Of a DNA stretch of 64,000 nucleotides, positions 1 through 36,428 are shown piece after piece. The position numbers and the translations under genes are program-made. The notes under the pieces are model-generated. The model did not search any database and was not told the origin of the DNA. It saw nothing but the letters and a program-made list of their open reading frames with translations. The DNA lies in assembly GCA_963693365.1 (NCBI GenBank), contig CAVNZM010000005.1, positions 9,920,001 to 9,984,000 of the forward strand. Direction: 5' to 3'. Each line of letters opens with the position of its first letter. Position 1 is the first letter of the stretch. This DNA comes from Amoebidium appalachense (lineage: Eukaryota; Ichthyosporea).

Positions 1-22
1 TGCTTCTGGTGTGTTTTAAACA

Positions 23-66
<44 letters not shown>

Positions 67-524
67 TCTCCTTTCCCTCCCGCCGACCCCCTGCATCCCT
101 CCCCTCCCCCACCACCACCCAAAAAAAAAAAAAAAAAAAAAATCCGGCCCCACCCACCCACTTTTCCTTCTCCCACCCGGGTTAACCAATACTCGAGCAC
201 ACGTGTCTTTAAGCCATGCAGGTCAGGATGCTCTCTGGCGGCTCACATGAGCAACTGAAGAGAACATTTTACTTCAAATGTGTGGCAAATATAATTCCGA
301 TACACAATACCGGTATCCCGAAATGTCGTGTAATCACTGCTAGCGAGAGTGATCTATCTGATATGTTGACAGATAACATGGCATATCCAACCGAGCTGAA
401 TAGATACACCAACACCGGGCTTCCATCTAAACGTACTACTTTTGATCGATTCGTATTGGGAGGTGGATGAACCGGGGGACGGAGGAAGAGGAGAAGAAGG
501 GGGGGGGGGGGGGGGGGGGGGGAG

Positions 525-556
<32 letters not shown>

Positions 557-834
557 ATGTGAGACAGATGGGTGTGTATGCGTGTTTTTTTTTTTTTTTT
601 GGGGGGGGGGGGAGGAAGGGGGGAGGGGGGGGGGGGGGGGGGGGGGGGGGGATATATAGGGGTGAAAGCCTGGTGGGTGTAGTGTAGGTTGGTGGTGGAG
701 GAGTGCAAAAAAAAGGAGGGGGCACTGGGGTCTGAATAAAAACAACAAAGAGAGGAAGGAAGAAGGAGATTGGTAGAAAATCATGAGCCAAAAAGTCAGA
801 AACAGCCCAACCTTCCCATACAGGGTCTACATAC

Positions 835-1053
835 CTGTATGTTGCCAACAGAGGCAGGCAAATCCGTTTCCGTTGGGGCTTCTGTGTTTGGTCTGCCCTG
901 TGTGTGTGTTGGCCACGGGGGAAGGGGGGGGGGGGGGGGGGAGGGGAGTGGGGGGAAGGGGGGGGGGGGAGGGGGGAGGGGAGGGGAGCGGAAGGGAAAG
1001 GAGATAACCTCAATACAGCTCACTGAGACTAATCCCCCCCCCCCCCCCCCCCT

Positions 1054-1104
<51 letters not shown>

Positions 1105-1848
1105 AAACAGAAAGCACCCACACCCCCACCCCCACCCCCACCCACCCACCCACCCACCCACACCAACACCCATATTCCGGCCCGCCCGCCCGCAGGCATG
1201 CATGCACACACATACACAGATGCACACGCACATACCCGCTCACACACACACACGTGCACACACATACACAACGATTCACACAGATGCACACACACACACC
1301 ACCCACACCACACCACCCACCCACCCACCCACCCACCCACACACACCCACACACACACACACACTCGCTCACACACACACAAAAACATGCACATTTTGAA
1401 GGATGTATTGATGGGCAGAGAAACAAATCAACTAAGGGACAAGTGAACAATCAACTGGCTATACAAAGGTTAACTTTTGCCCCCCCCCACCACCACCACC
1501 ACACACACACACACACACACACCACCACCCCAAAAAAATGAAAATAAGAGCCGTGCCATTTGTTCTTCCCTTAGACACATTTTTTGCTCACATCCTCCCT
1601 CATTTTCCTTCCCCCCCCCCCCCCCCCCCCCCCCCTTGGCTACATATATCAAGAAAATGAAGCCCTTCACGGTGCTTTCTTTCATTCATCCCCCCCCCCC
1701 CCCCCCCCCAAAAAAAAAAACATACACACGCACACACACACACACCAGGGCTTAAAATTCGTTTTTATCATAGTGGTTTTTCGGGAATCCGGTGCATATT
1801 TTCGTAACCCCGACTGTATTTTCAGTGCCACTTGCACATGTATATATA

Positions 1849-1882
<34 letters not shown>

Positions 1883-2036
1883 TATACATAATATATATAT
1901 ATACATACTTATATATATAATATTACAGTGCCATTGGCACAGATTTCAGTGGAACCAGCGGTCCGTGTCAAGTGGCTTTTTTCGGACTTCAGGTGGCTTT
2001 TTTACTGCCAAGTGGCACTGTAATTTTAACCCCTGA

Positions 2037-2069
<33 letters not shown>

Positions 2070-2241
2070 GGAGAAAAAAAGAAATGACAAAACCAAATAA
2101 ACGAGAAAAAGCAAACTAAAAGTGAACGGGAAAAATGTGATTTGGAAAGAAAAAGAATTCTCTTGTCCGCAGCTCTTCCCTCCCTCCCCTCTTTGCCCTC
2201 CCCCGCCTCCGGCAAGAACCCCTCCCCCCCTCCCCCTCCCC

Positions 2242-2272
<31 letters not shown>

Positions 2273-3234
2273 ATCCTCCCCCTTCAACACACACACACAC
2301 ACCTACCTCATCAAACCGCACGTACACAGGCACACATACACACACACACTCCCGCACTCAAACAAACACACACACACACACCTAACCCAACCCTCCCTCC
2401 ATGATCTCCTGCGTCTCTTACCTCAGGTCCCCCCGGTGTCTGCGTCTCCTCGCGTGCACCCAAGTCCGCTTCCCCCGCATCGCCATTTTCTAACCCCAAC
2501 TGCCTATAGAACTCCCTTTTACTAAACGGAGCTGCAATCTTAACCTCATAAGCCTCATACTGGGGGTCCATCTCTCTCGTTAATCTTGAACTAACCTTCT
2601 TGATCAGATTCCCTGCTGTTGTTTCCTGTTCAGAGAGGTGTGAATTTGGGGCCGATAGAAGCGTTTGATCTACGTTTTGAATCACACACTCGTCGGCTTC
2701 TTTTCCCTTTTCTCCACACGTGCTACTTTCCGTGTTATCCTTAATGACTCCCGCAACATCGTTGCCGCTTTTGCTTGCGGGATCATGGGAATTTGCATGT
2801 TGGGACCCACTACTCGGTTCCTCACTTTCCGGTATAGACGGTGCAATAATCTCCGCGCTTGCCGAAAGTGCATTATCAATCCCTGCCTCATCCTCTTCCG
2901 TTCTTTCAATGCAACAAGGATTAGAAAGTATTTGATTGGTTTTATCACTAAGTGTATTAGCTGGTGCCATCTGCTCAGAGATTACTAGTGTTCCCTTCTC
3001 CTCCTCATGCTTTTTCATTTCTCTCCGCATGCTCTCATGAGACTCCTTACTGACATCCTTCTCCTCAATAATTCTTTCTCTGTCTTCCACATATTCGCAC
3101 TGCTTTTCTATTCTTAAATCAGGTGATTGGGTTGTGTGCTGCTTAGCATGTCCTGATTCTGGAAATTGGGTTGTGTGTGTGAGGGGATCAAGGGGTATGT
3201 CGTCCCCATTCCTTCCTGGGCTGTGTGCATCCAT
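835..3234 (-). CDS. 5' part of a paralogue of the 5-17 kb membrane-protein gene (exons 1-2; continues off the left edge)
   Basis: Exon 1 (2422..3234, 271 codons) opens with ATG at 3234 and reads MDAHSPG, then a Glu/Ser/Lys-rich, low-hydrophobicity stretch that looks disordered. It ends at the donor GAG|GTAAGAG in phase 0. Exon 2 (835..897) lies between a (CA)n-AG acceptor and CAG|GTATGT. It is 63 nt with phase 0 at both ends and encodes 21 residues ending VGNIQ. The gene whose first exon ends at 16789 also starts MDAHSPG, and its exon 2 is also 63 nt in phase 0, which supports both models and their paralogy. Later, membrane-spanning exons should lie to the left of this window. Function is unknown: only the soluble N-terminal tail is visible. 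The start is chosen because the ATG context and first codons are shared by both paralogues. Confidence 0.65.
897..2421 (-). other. Intron 1 of the left-edge gene; repeats and a hAT-like element, no further exon seen
   Basis: Contains poly-C (1034..1102), CA-rich and CCCA-rich tracts, more poly-C (1611..1634, 1691..1709), a 290-bp inverted-repeat element (1746..2035) and another C run with CA repeats (2222..2385). No splice-flanked coding segment was found. The next intron, 1..834, holds poly-C at 26..64, G/GA runs at 500..650, and a unique AT-balanced stretch at 200..470 whose open frames I do not recognise. Confidence 0.5.
1746..2035. mobile_element. Short terminal-inverted-repeat element, hAT-like MITE
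   Basis: The ends are inverted copies: CAGGGCTTAAAATT at 1746..1759, and the complement of CAGGGGTTAAAATT at 2022..2035 (13 of 14 match). Inside, a second inverted pair (ATTACAGTGCCA / TGGCACTGTAAT) brackets 1922..2024, and an AT dinucleotide tract lies at 1853..1918. It sits inside a CA repeat, so the 8-bp target duplication expected for hAT elements (ACACACAC) cannot be told from the repeat. CAGGG ends suggest hAT. There is no coding capacity. Confidence 0.55.
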
Positions 3235-17532
<14,298 letters not shown>

Positions 17533-17599
17533 GTTTCGTGTTGCTATCGAATGCTCGAGTACATCACACAACAACTAGACATGGTACTAGACAGATGGC

Positions 17600-17625
17600 A
17601 ACGAATTTATATACACTTTGGTCGA
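17600..17625 (-). promoter_or_regulatory. Possible TATA element of the polytopic membrane-protein gene
   Basis: TATATAAA at 17613..17606 (minus) lies 74 nt upstream of the ATG at 17532. It sits in a short unique stretch with no competing ATG in between except an in-frame one at 17574, so the box would leave a short 5' leader. This is inference from position and sequence only. Confidence 0.35.
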
Positions 17626-17720
17626 AATGGCCTTATGGACCACTTTGGATCTACTATTCAAAAATCGATCAATTTTTTGCTTCGCTCCAACACCCGAGGT
17701 TGGCCGCCATAGGGCCGTCG
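17625..17720 (+). repeat. Diverged dispersed element, copy 1 (inverted relative to 20690..20770)
   Basis: TATGGACCACTTTGGATCTA followed about 60 bp later by GCCATAGGGCC. The same two blocks occur in the same order on the opposite strand at 20690..20770. The 3-kb spacing could mean ends of one larger element, or two independent insertions. Confidence 0.5.
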
Positions 17721-18719
17721 TTTGTCGGGCTGCCTGGCAGCGGCTCCAGCTGCCCGACGTAGAAGCTACTTCTGGCAAAGACAAACCCCTTTACGTAACA
17801 ATATTTGCTTTTTCCTCAAAATGCTACACAGATGCTTTTTATTATAGATGATAATTTCTATCGTCTTAGTTATTTTGGGGTTTGCAGGCTTGATGCGTTG
17901 GGCGTTTTTCTTAGCCATTCGCGATCATGAGGGCATCACACATGCACCCGGTAGTTAAACATATGCACAAGTACTACGGGTGTTGAACATTTACTGCCTG
18001 CATGGTGCGTTTCTGCCAAATACACTCCCTGGGGGTAGAGTAGGCATGGCGTGTGAACATTATACACACGTACAGCGTGATCATTCAGTCCACCATTTTG
18101 TGGAATGCCCTGTCAGCCATACACATACAGACAACGGGAAGGCGTTTCGGTCGAAAACACATCATGACTGTTTTCCACACCGTCCAACGCAACCAGCGCT
18201 AGCAGACTCTGACAGACACCCTGTTGTTCTTTTTGTAATAAATTACTTGTTGCATATATCGTCTCGTCAAGTATCCCTTGCATCCAAAGGTCACTTGAGT
18301 GCAACGTGTTTTGTTGCACAGTGCAGTGTGCAGAGGTAGCACTAGTATCGGTACGAGCCCACTATGTACTGCCACTAACATGAAACAAGTCGAATTAGAT
18401 GCTTGCTACTTAACTGTATTGTTTTTCTTTCTCTTGCTCACGGATAAAAGAAATGCAAACCCGGCAGCTCTCTTTCTATTCTAAGTCTTTGTACATCTAC
18501 CCGTCTATTCTCTCCCTACACAAGATCTGCGCAGAAGCTGCTAATTATATCTAACGTTACGTTGTCTTGGGCTAGCACTAACCCGGACCGTGCGCGTTTG
18601 CAAACCGCCACTGCACCAAAAGAGGCCGGTTAATATACTGTGCCAGTGTGTCGTTTGTTACACAGGGTAAGTGTGTGTGTGTATTGCGCATGTGTGTGTA
18701 CTGTGTGTGACATTAAGAT

Positions 18720-18840
<121 letters not shown>

Positions 18841-19049
18841 ACGCAGTGTGTGTGTGTGTGTTTGTGTGTGTGAGTGATTGTGTCACGTTTGCGTGTGTAT
18901 TTGTGCACGCGTACACTTAGGCGTCTGTATATGCTTGTGTGTGTGTGTGTGTGTGCCCTTGCGCGCACGTGTGTGTATGCACACGTCTGTGTGTGTATTC
19001 TTTGTGTGTGCGTATATGTGTGTCAAGTGTGTGTGTGTGTGTGTGTGTG

Positions 19050-19096
<47 letters not shown>

Positions 19097-19097
19097 T

Positions 19098-19158
19098 GTG
19101 TGTTGCAATCCGGTGGGTGGGTGTTTGTTAGAGTATGTGTCGTGTGTTTGTCTGTGTG

Positions 19159-19208
<50 letters not shown>

Positions 19209-19271
19209 TGTGTGTTTCAATCCCGTGGGTGGGTGTTTGTTAGAGTATGTGTCACGTGTTTGTCTGTATGT

Positions 19272-19275
<4 letters not shown>
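19098..19275 (+). repeat. Two tandem copies of an approximately 110-bp unit inside TG repeats
   Basis: CGGTGGGTGGGTGTTTGTTAG followed by AGTATGTGTCGTGTGTTTGTC occurs twice, about 110 bp apart, with only a few differences. Each copy is embedded in (TG)n, suggesting recent slippage or unequal crossover. Confidence 0.75.
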
Positions 19276-19323
<48 letters not shown>

Positions 19324-19779
19324 ACGCGCACGCACACGCGTTCAGGTGTGAGTGTATGTCGACGTCAGTGAAGGTGTACGTTGTTATGCTCTCACGGTCC
19401 TCTTCCTAGCCTTCCCTCCCGGGACCCTTCCCCCCCCCCCCTCCCCCCCCCCCCCCCCCCCCTTCTTTCCCTCCCCTCGCCAGGGGCACCTTGTTGCCCC
19501 GCCTCTCTTGTAGGTGCCTAGGGAGGGAGGTGGTGGTGGGGGGAGGGAGGAAGGGGGAGGAAGGAAGGCATAAGGAACTTCGGAAAGGCGGGGGGGGGGG
19601 GGGGGGGGGGGGGGATGGGGCTGGCGGGCAAAAGTGGGGTTTGGGTGGGGCGGCTGGGGAAGGTGGGGTCGATATGGAGAAGGTAACAGATCTGTGTAAG
19701 AAGTGTTGAAGTGAGCGAGGTCAAGCTGCCTTGTTTACATGTAGTTATTTGTGTGTTTATGTGTGTGTGTGTGTCACGG

Positions 19780-19838
<59 letters not shown>

Positions 19839-19847
19839 CTCTCTCGT

Positions 19848-19878
<31 letters not shown>

Positions 19879-20157
19879 TTCTCACTCTGGTGTGTGTGTG
19901 TGTCTGTGTGTGTGTGTGTGTGTACGACATGTGTGTGTGCGTGTGTGCGTGTGTGCGTGTGTGTGTGTGTGTGTGTTTGTGTGTATTTTTGTTTGTATGT
20001 GTGTGTGTGTTTCTTACGGCCCGGTGTTCTTGCCTAAGTTAGTTGTGTAGAGGAGGGACTAGTACGGGCGGGCCTTCCCATGCAGTCAGGGGCGGGCAGG
20101 TGGGTGGTTATGGGCAGTGTATAAGTTGAGCATGATGGGGGTGGAACAAACTTGAGC

Positions 20158-20394
20158 CTATGCCTGAACAACCAAGTCATGTTTATTTGGCTTCTTCGGA
20201 GTGGTAGCACCAAAACCCCACTGTTTGCACCTTCTAGAACGGGCGTACAGTGGGACAAGCTCCGGTAACAGGTTTGAGGTGTAGTGGCTTGTTGTCGATG
20301 ACACAAAAAAAGTTGCAGTGACCGGGTTAAAGTGGTCTCTGCATAACCTTTGGCTCTTATAGGTTCTTTTTTTCACTCTACTGGGCCACGTCAC
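20158..20394 (-). other. Unassigned 78-codon open frame
   Basis: Open from a GTG codon at 20394 to TAG at 20158. The composition looks protein-like, with no simple repeat (KKRTYKSQRLCRDHFNP...), and it ends KPNKHDLVVQA. No ATG, no clear acceptor and no family match that I can name. It could be an exon or a decayed transposase piece. Confidence 0.25.
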
Positions 20395-21152
20395 GGCGTC
20401 TTCTAACCATAGTTCCGTGAATCACACACCATACCACCACGTCCACAGATCTAGACTCCGGAGGTAGACTGCAGCTCTACTGATGAGCAGGCATGTGCGT
20501 ACGGGGCTTTTGATTGTTTAACCAATATTTTAAACTGTTGTTATTTGTGTCATATACAATTACTCACTACTCTAAAAGTGCGCTTATACTAGCTTAAAGT
20601 AGGTTAGATAGAGTCGCTTCAGTTCTTGTAGGTGTTGTAAGTTTCGCACGGAAAACCATGGCGCCGCGGCTGCGCAGTCTGCACACGGGAAGGCCCTATG
20701 GCTCCAGAGCCGCATTCCACAGATCGGCCTATTATAGATCCAAAGTGGTCCATACTGGTCTGTTTGTCACTGAGGTGACATAAACGAGCTATGTTGGACT
20801 TGGACCTTACCGTCTACCAACCCAAATGCATAAATTATAACTATATTTGGTTGTTTGAATGCCTAGAAAATGATTGGTGCATCTGTCAAATAGACCTATT
20901 TGTGATCCTTATGTCCGCGCCGGGCTTGTTTGTACGTGCGTGTGTTTTTGTAAGCGTTTTTGTGAAGGGAGCCCCTGCGCGTCGTACATGTGTGGGCCCG
21001 GGACTGGTGTCTGCATGGGTGGATCACCCTTTGTCTGTATCAACAGCTTGGGCCTGCACAGTGGCCATCTTAGTGCGTGTGGCGGTGTGTGCGTGTGTGC
21101 GTATGCGCGCGTGTGTGTACATGCGTGTGTGCCACGGTGGTGGTGGTGGTGG

Positions 21153-21184
<32 letters not shown>

Positions 21185-21299
21185 TGCATGTGTGTGTGGC
21201 ATTGCGTGTGTGCGTGTGTGTGTGTGTGCGTGTGTGTATGCGTGCGTGTGCGTGTGTCATGTGGCATTGCGTGTGTGTGTGTGTGTGTGTGCGTGTGTG

Positions 21300-21300
<1 letters not shown>

Positions 21301-21379
<79 letters not shown>

Positions 21380-21391
21380 GGGGGGGGGGGG

Positions 21392-21436
<45 letters not shown>
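21301..21436. repeat. (TG)n - poly-G - (GA)n compound tract
   Basis: About 38 TG units, a short G run and about 21 GA units, adjacent and in this order. Confidence 0.95.
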
Positions 21437-21437
<1 letters not shown>

Positions 21438-22275
21438 CTATAGAGGACAATCACAGTGTACCTTGTGGTCCATCTGATATTTCGGAAATTGAAGCAGCAT
21501 TTTATTGAAAAATCAGCGAATAATAGTAGATATGATCGTTCATTCATTCCAAGACTTAGTACATGTGCGCCACCCCTGTGAATCGGGAGTAACTACCCAT
21601 AGAAAACACATTTTACATTAGCAGGAAAGCATAAAAGACTTCATCATGTGGGGAAAAAATGACTTAGTCTATCATGTATGTTAGTTATATCTACCATCTA
21701 TCCAACCGAGCACATTCGCCTCCGGTCATGACCAAGCTACTTTGTATCAGTTGTGTATGTCGACTGCCATCAAAGTATTTACTAAAGTTTAATGTTGTTG
21801 ACGCCCCCGGGGGAAAGCCACAACTTGTAAGTATACATTAGATAGGAGTAACAAATGAGTGACACTATTATAAAATGTGCATGAGTGGGTTTATATACTT
21901 TTGTCCGACACTCGTATGCATATGACAGTGTGCCCATAACCGTGTGGATCAGGATCGCCCAAGAGACGATACAAATACTTTGTGCTCAAAATGAGCAACC
22001 AGTCCGAAACGGCATGTGACTCGGCAAAGCACAAGTTACTACTTGTCCAGTGTTAGGACAACATCGTCATTTTATAAACCTTTTTCTACATTCACTACAA
22101 AAAACGGCCAGGAAAAGGGGGGAGAGGGGGGGGGGGGGGAAACGAACCAACGGACCAACGCATTTAAAAAAGCTGTTTGCTACGGACAGAACATGAGCAC
22201 TAAATGTGGCAAAAAGGCTATGATCATAAACAGGAAAAATAAATGTTAAAAAATAAAAAATAAAAAAAAGAACAG

Positions 22276-22397
22276 AATAAGGAGAAATACGCCCTCCCTC
22301 CCCCCCCCTCCCCCCCCCCCCCTCCCTCCCCCTCCCCCCCCCCCCCCCCCCCAAAAAAAAAAAAAAAAAAAAGGAAAAAAAAAGGGGGGGGGGGGGG
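22276..22397. repeat. C-, A- and G-homopolymer cluster downstream of the DNAJC28 stop
   Basis: Successive runs of C (to 22352), A (to 22383) and G (to 22397) lie just beyond the TAG at 22416 in the sense direction. No AATAAA was assigned. Confidence 0.85.
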
Positions 22398-22415
22398 TCT
22401 TCTCAGTTGATGGTA

Positions 22416-32458
<10,043 letters not shown>

Positions 32459-33850
32459 CTGTAGCATGAAACAAAGCACCATGCAGGGCCCAGCTAATTG
32501 GTTTATTCCTGTGTTAAAGTCACGTAACCAATTATTCCTGTGTTAAAGTCACACCACATCGTCAGTAATACCATCTATTCCTACCATGTTTTTCGTTAAT
32601 TGTGCGTCTGTGTGTGTGTATGTGGGTAATCGTATGAACATGGAGCTGGTGTGTTTTTTCTTTCTTTCTTTTTTATTTTTTTTTTGTTTTTCGGGGGGAA
32701 CTGGGAGGGGGGGAGGGGGAAGGGGTGCCAGGCAATGCAAGGGCAGTGCATTATGATTGAGTGCTGGGACTCAAGCACAGTTTCCGAAGAAATGTTTGCA
32801 CCATTAATTGGGGGATATAGGTAAGGGGAGTCACAGTGGTACCTAGTTGTGCAATTGTATTTAGTATGTGTGTGTGTAAGGCTCGGGCGCCAGTGGGCTG
32901 AAAGGCATCTTTCACCCCACCACGCCGCCGCCCCCCTCCCCCCCCCCCTCCCCCTTCCCCCCCCCCCCCCCCCCCCCCCCTCCCTCTTACCCACCCGGCT
33001 CCTGCCCCCCTCACTCACTCTCATCCCCTTCCCTGCATCCCCCCCCCCCAACCCCCCCCCGCCCCCCCACCCACTTCCTCCTGAATCCCCTCCCCAGACT
33101 CTCAAGGTTTGGTCCTCTCTCCTTCCTGGGCTCCCCCAGGATATCTGACATCTTTCATCTTCCATCAGACATAAACCAGGTCTTGAGATCACCGCTATAT
33201 GACTATCTTCTCACCCTACCACAAGAGAAAATAACGAAGTACCATACATAGTCACCTCCATTCCCTCCTCCAACCCCCCCCCAACACACGCACACACGTG
33301 CACCTGGCCACCCACCCAACCACTCTCTCTTTCTTTCTTTCTATAAGGCCGCCTGAAATAGGAGGAGGGGGGTGCCGGGGGGGAGGGGGGGAAGAAGGGG
33401 GAGGGGGGAGGGGAGCTGGTTGTGGTAAGTGAAAGGAAGGGGCAAGGTCGAAGGGTGGGTGAGTGGAGAAGGGGGGGGGAGAGGGGGGAGGGGGAGGGGG
33501 GGGGAGGGGGCTGCTGACTTTCCAACAGCCTTGCTGCTACAGCACAGGATAAAAAAAAACAGGTCCCTAGGACTGATGGTTGTAAGGTCATCCCCAAGTT
33601 ACATGGTTTCGCCTTCTACCCTTTCAACCATCAAATTCCCTCTCATCTCTCTTTCGACAGCCATTACGAAAGACTTTTCACTTGAATCTTCTTAACTACC
33701 GTGCACTGCAAAAGGAGTCGCATCCAAGAACATTGCAGTGAGTGTGTGTGCCACAGCTAAAGGGAACAGGTTGGAAAACCCCTCTAGCACGTTGCTTGTT
33801 ACAGCAACTCGCTGGCACATACAAGGTAAGTTTTGAAGCTGCAATCATAC

Positions 33851-33889
33851 CTGGATCTTGCTTGTCCAGCAAAAAGCGAAGGCTGCCAT
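33851..33889 (-). other. Possible 5' exon of the DNAJC28 gene
   Basis: Acceptor GGTCGTGCAG and donor CCAG|GTATGATT bound 39 nt. Read from phase 1 it gives GSLRFLLDKQDP and leaves phase 1, which fits exon 32417..32458. Read from phase 0 it begins ATG (MAAFAFCW...) but then the downstream phase fails. Splice-site quality is good; the assignment is tentative. Confidence 0.35.
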
Positions 33890-34039
33890 CTGCACGACCA
33901 AGCACCCAGCAGAGTGCTTGACCTTACCAATGAGCCAGGTAGACCCATGCTTGCTGGCCTCCTTCTACTTCGGGTTTATCACTTTAATACCAGTAGTCCT
34001 CAGCTCCACCTTAGCAGCAATTCCTGCTGGCGCTTAATA

Positions 34040-34360
34040 GAATTGCTCTCGGTTTCTCGTCGATTTCGATAACCAGCTTGTAATCGTAGGCAAAGGTGTC
34101 CACAACGTACACCGTGCTTGGACAGCTACTCTTGTGGGATTGATTTAATCATTGCCCATCACAAAAACAAGACACGTGCACCGTCACGGCGGGGCACACG
34201 CAAAACTGTACCACGGTCCGTTGCGTGCAGTGTGACACATCCACCACCTAGGTCTATAGGTCTAATGCTCTCTACTCTGTTTATCACACGTTCACCGTGA
34301 GTAAACAAGACTTGGAAGTGTGAAGGCGAGCGCGGCTCACCAAAGATACACAATAGTCTA
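34040..34360 (-). other. Two coding-like open segments without clear gene structure
   Basis: On minus, about 34353..34159 reads a non-repetitive frame containing RVESIRPIDLGGG and ends in TGA. About 34150..34010 reads STVYVVDTFAYDYKLVIEID and then TAA. Neither has a start codon or matched splice sites. They lie between the GPCR stop and the DNAJC28 5' region and could be exons of an unassigned gene or a decayed one. No family recognised. Confidence 0.25.
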
Positions 34361-34531
34361 AATAAACGCTACCATGCTTGCAGTCGACATCATGAGTAAA
34401 ACAACATAAGAATGACGTAATAAATCACTGAAAGGCTAACCCTCGAATGCCATACATGTTGCATGCGCACGGAAGCAGCAACAAATCCATTTTGCAGGCC
34501 AAAGATGTGAGCTGCATGCAGGGCCGGGCAG

Positions 34532-34591
34532 GTGGCGGGGACCAAGGCCTCCTTATCTATAGCTATCCAAGGAGGCCTTGGCGGGGACCCG
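34532..34591. repeat. Small hairpin with direct-repeat flanks
   Basis: AAGGCCTCCTT and its inverse AAGGAGGCCTT enclose a 14-bp loop. GGCGGGGACC occurs immediately on both sides (34534..34543 and 34581..34590), like a 10-bp target duplication around a tiny inverted-repeat insertion. Confidence 0.55.
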
Positions 34592-34628
34592 GGGAGGGGG
34601 GAGGGGGGGGGGGGGAGGGGAGGGGGGT

Positions 34629-34664
<36 letters not shown>

Positions 34665-34963
34665 AGGGAAGGGGGTAGTGTGTCCTTAGTGAATGCTAAC
34701 AGGCGCAAAACGGGTTGTTTTTTCTTTTTGTGTGTTTAGATATACGAGCTAATGTTCGTAGGTATAGACTTTCCTTGGAAAATCTATTATCAATCTTTTA
34801 ACGTATTTTTAGTAGTAATATTAGTTTCGCCCATCATACGGGCTCCCCTTGGTACTGTACCCCATTCCTAACAAAAACCTGAAGACTCAACACATCATAG
34901 GGAATAGTTCCGAGACACAGTGTCCTACATAACATTCCACATACTAAAAGTTTCTGACACCTC

Positions 34964-36383
34964 TTAACATGAGTCATCTGCTCGTGTTCTAGGTGCTATT
35001 CCGAAGTGACTGTTTTCCGTCTTTCCTCCAACGCTATTTCTCGCTGCCTGTTCCTGACCGGCAAGCACAATATTGCATGACGTAGAAGTAAACGTAAGTG
35101 ATTCGCTACAAATGTTTTGCACACTTTCAGCAGTCCCAACAGGTATGTGTGTATAACCTGGAGAGTCGTGCCCTAATATCTTCTGTGATGCACGACAAGG
35201 CAGAGTAGAGATCGAGCTTGAGATTAGTTTACACCCAGGAGGGGGCACTGGCTTTTTGGGATGAGACGGGTCATGACTATCTACACAGGCTGATGCTAAT
35301 GCTGTGTGCTTGTCTCTTCCACTACCAGAAGAATACCAGCGCTTCAACCGTTGTCTTTCCCTCCAGCGCACGACCAGCGAAGGAACCATGTATACAAGGA
35401 AGTCGATGAACCCATGTGCGCCGATGACGATTCCTTGTAGAAGGTTGAGCCAGAATATCTGCTTGTCTGGGTAGAGGCTCGTGTAGATGCGGTTTGCCGT
35501 GGGCACGGACCATACGAGCACAAAAACGAGGTCCCAGCTAACCACCTATTGGTACAGTTGAGATTAGGTGGGTAGTGATAGTTGTTAGGTGTGTGTGGTT
35601 CTGTAGCTATGAGGTTTTTGCGAAAAGTATGAAGTGTGTGTGTGTGCGTGTCGTGTGCATCTTTGTGTTTGATGTGTGGGTTTTCTGTACAAGCAGCTAA
35701 TCCCAAGTGCTTGGAAGGCGAGGGGGGGAAGGAGGGGGGGGGGGGGGGGGGGATGTATGCACTAGCGTGTTGGAAATATGGAGGTCTGGGGGGACACTGT
35801 GTAGCTCACCTGCAAAAGAACTCCCCGTCGTGCGCCATCGATCGACTCACCGACCCCTCTCCAAGTATGCACCATCTTGCACACAAGCAATACAGTCACC
35901 ATAGTGACGTAGATCATGATGCACCACAGCGGACCAAAGAAAAAAATGATTCTCAGGTCGGGTCTCTTTGCGGTGATGGCGCACCAAGGGCCTGATGGGA
36001 CAACAACACCCATAAACGCTGGTATGGTTGCTAGTATAGTTGGGATGCCCCATATTGCCAGAACGTAGTATTTGAGAAGAGGAGCTGCTCTAACATCACT
36101 CCAGTAAAAACCAAGTCGCAGGAGGACATCGGTTGCTAATGATGCGATGGCAATGCTGTAGCCAAGACCGTAGTGCACCAGAAACCCCTGGAAACAGGAA
36201 TTAAGCAAATTAGTCGTCAACTCAATGATCTATTATTCGAACGATTACTAACCAGATTTCGTGCTCATTGTTGTGCCGGCTGTAAAGGGATTTCTGGCAA
36301 AGTCCGCATGCTACTAAAGAGCCCTTGGCTGGTAACGAAAAAACTAAAGGTAGCATATCTTTGGGTGGGTGGGGAGGGTGGGT

Positions 36384-36428
<45 letters not shown>

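Noticed and set aside
23-1013. Long Pro-, Gly- and Arg/Glu-rich open frames near the left edge
   Set aside because: They are translations of poly-C/poly-G and GA runs; frames are open only because the repeats lack stop codons.
33515-33591. Methionine-led hydrophobic frame (MTLQPSVLGTCFFLSC) as the DNAJC28 first exon
   Set aside because: Phase would fit, but the donor (GAAA|GTCAGC) is weak and there is no Arg-rich mitochondrial signal; left unassigned.
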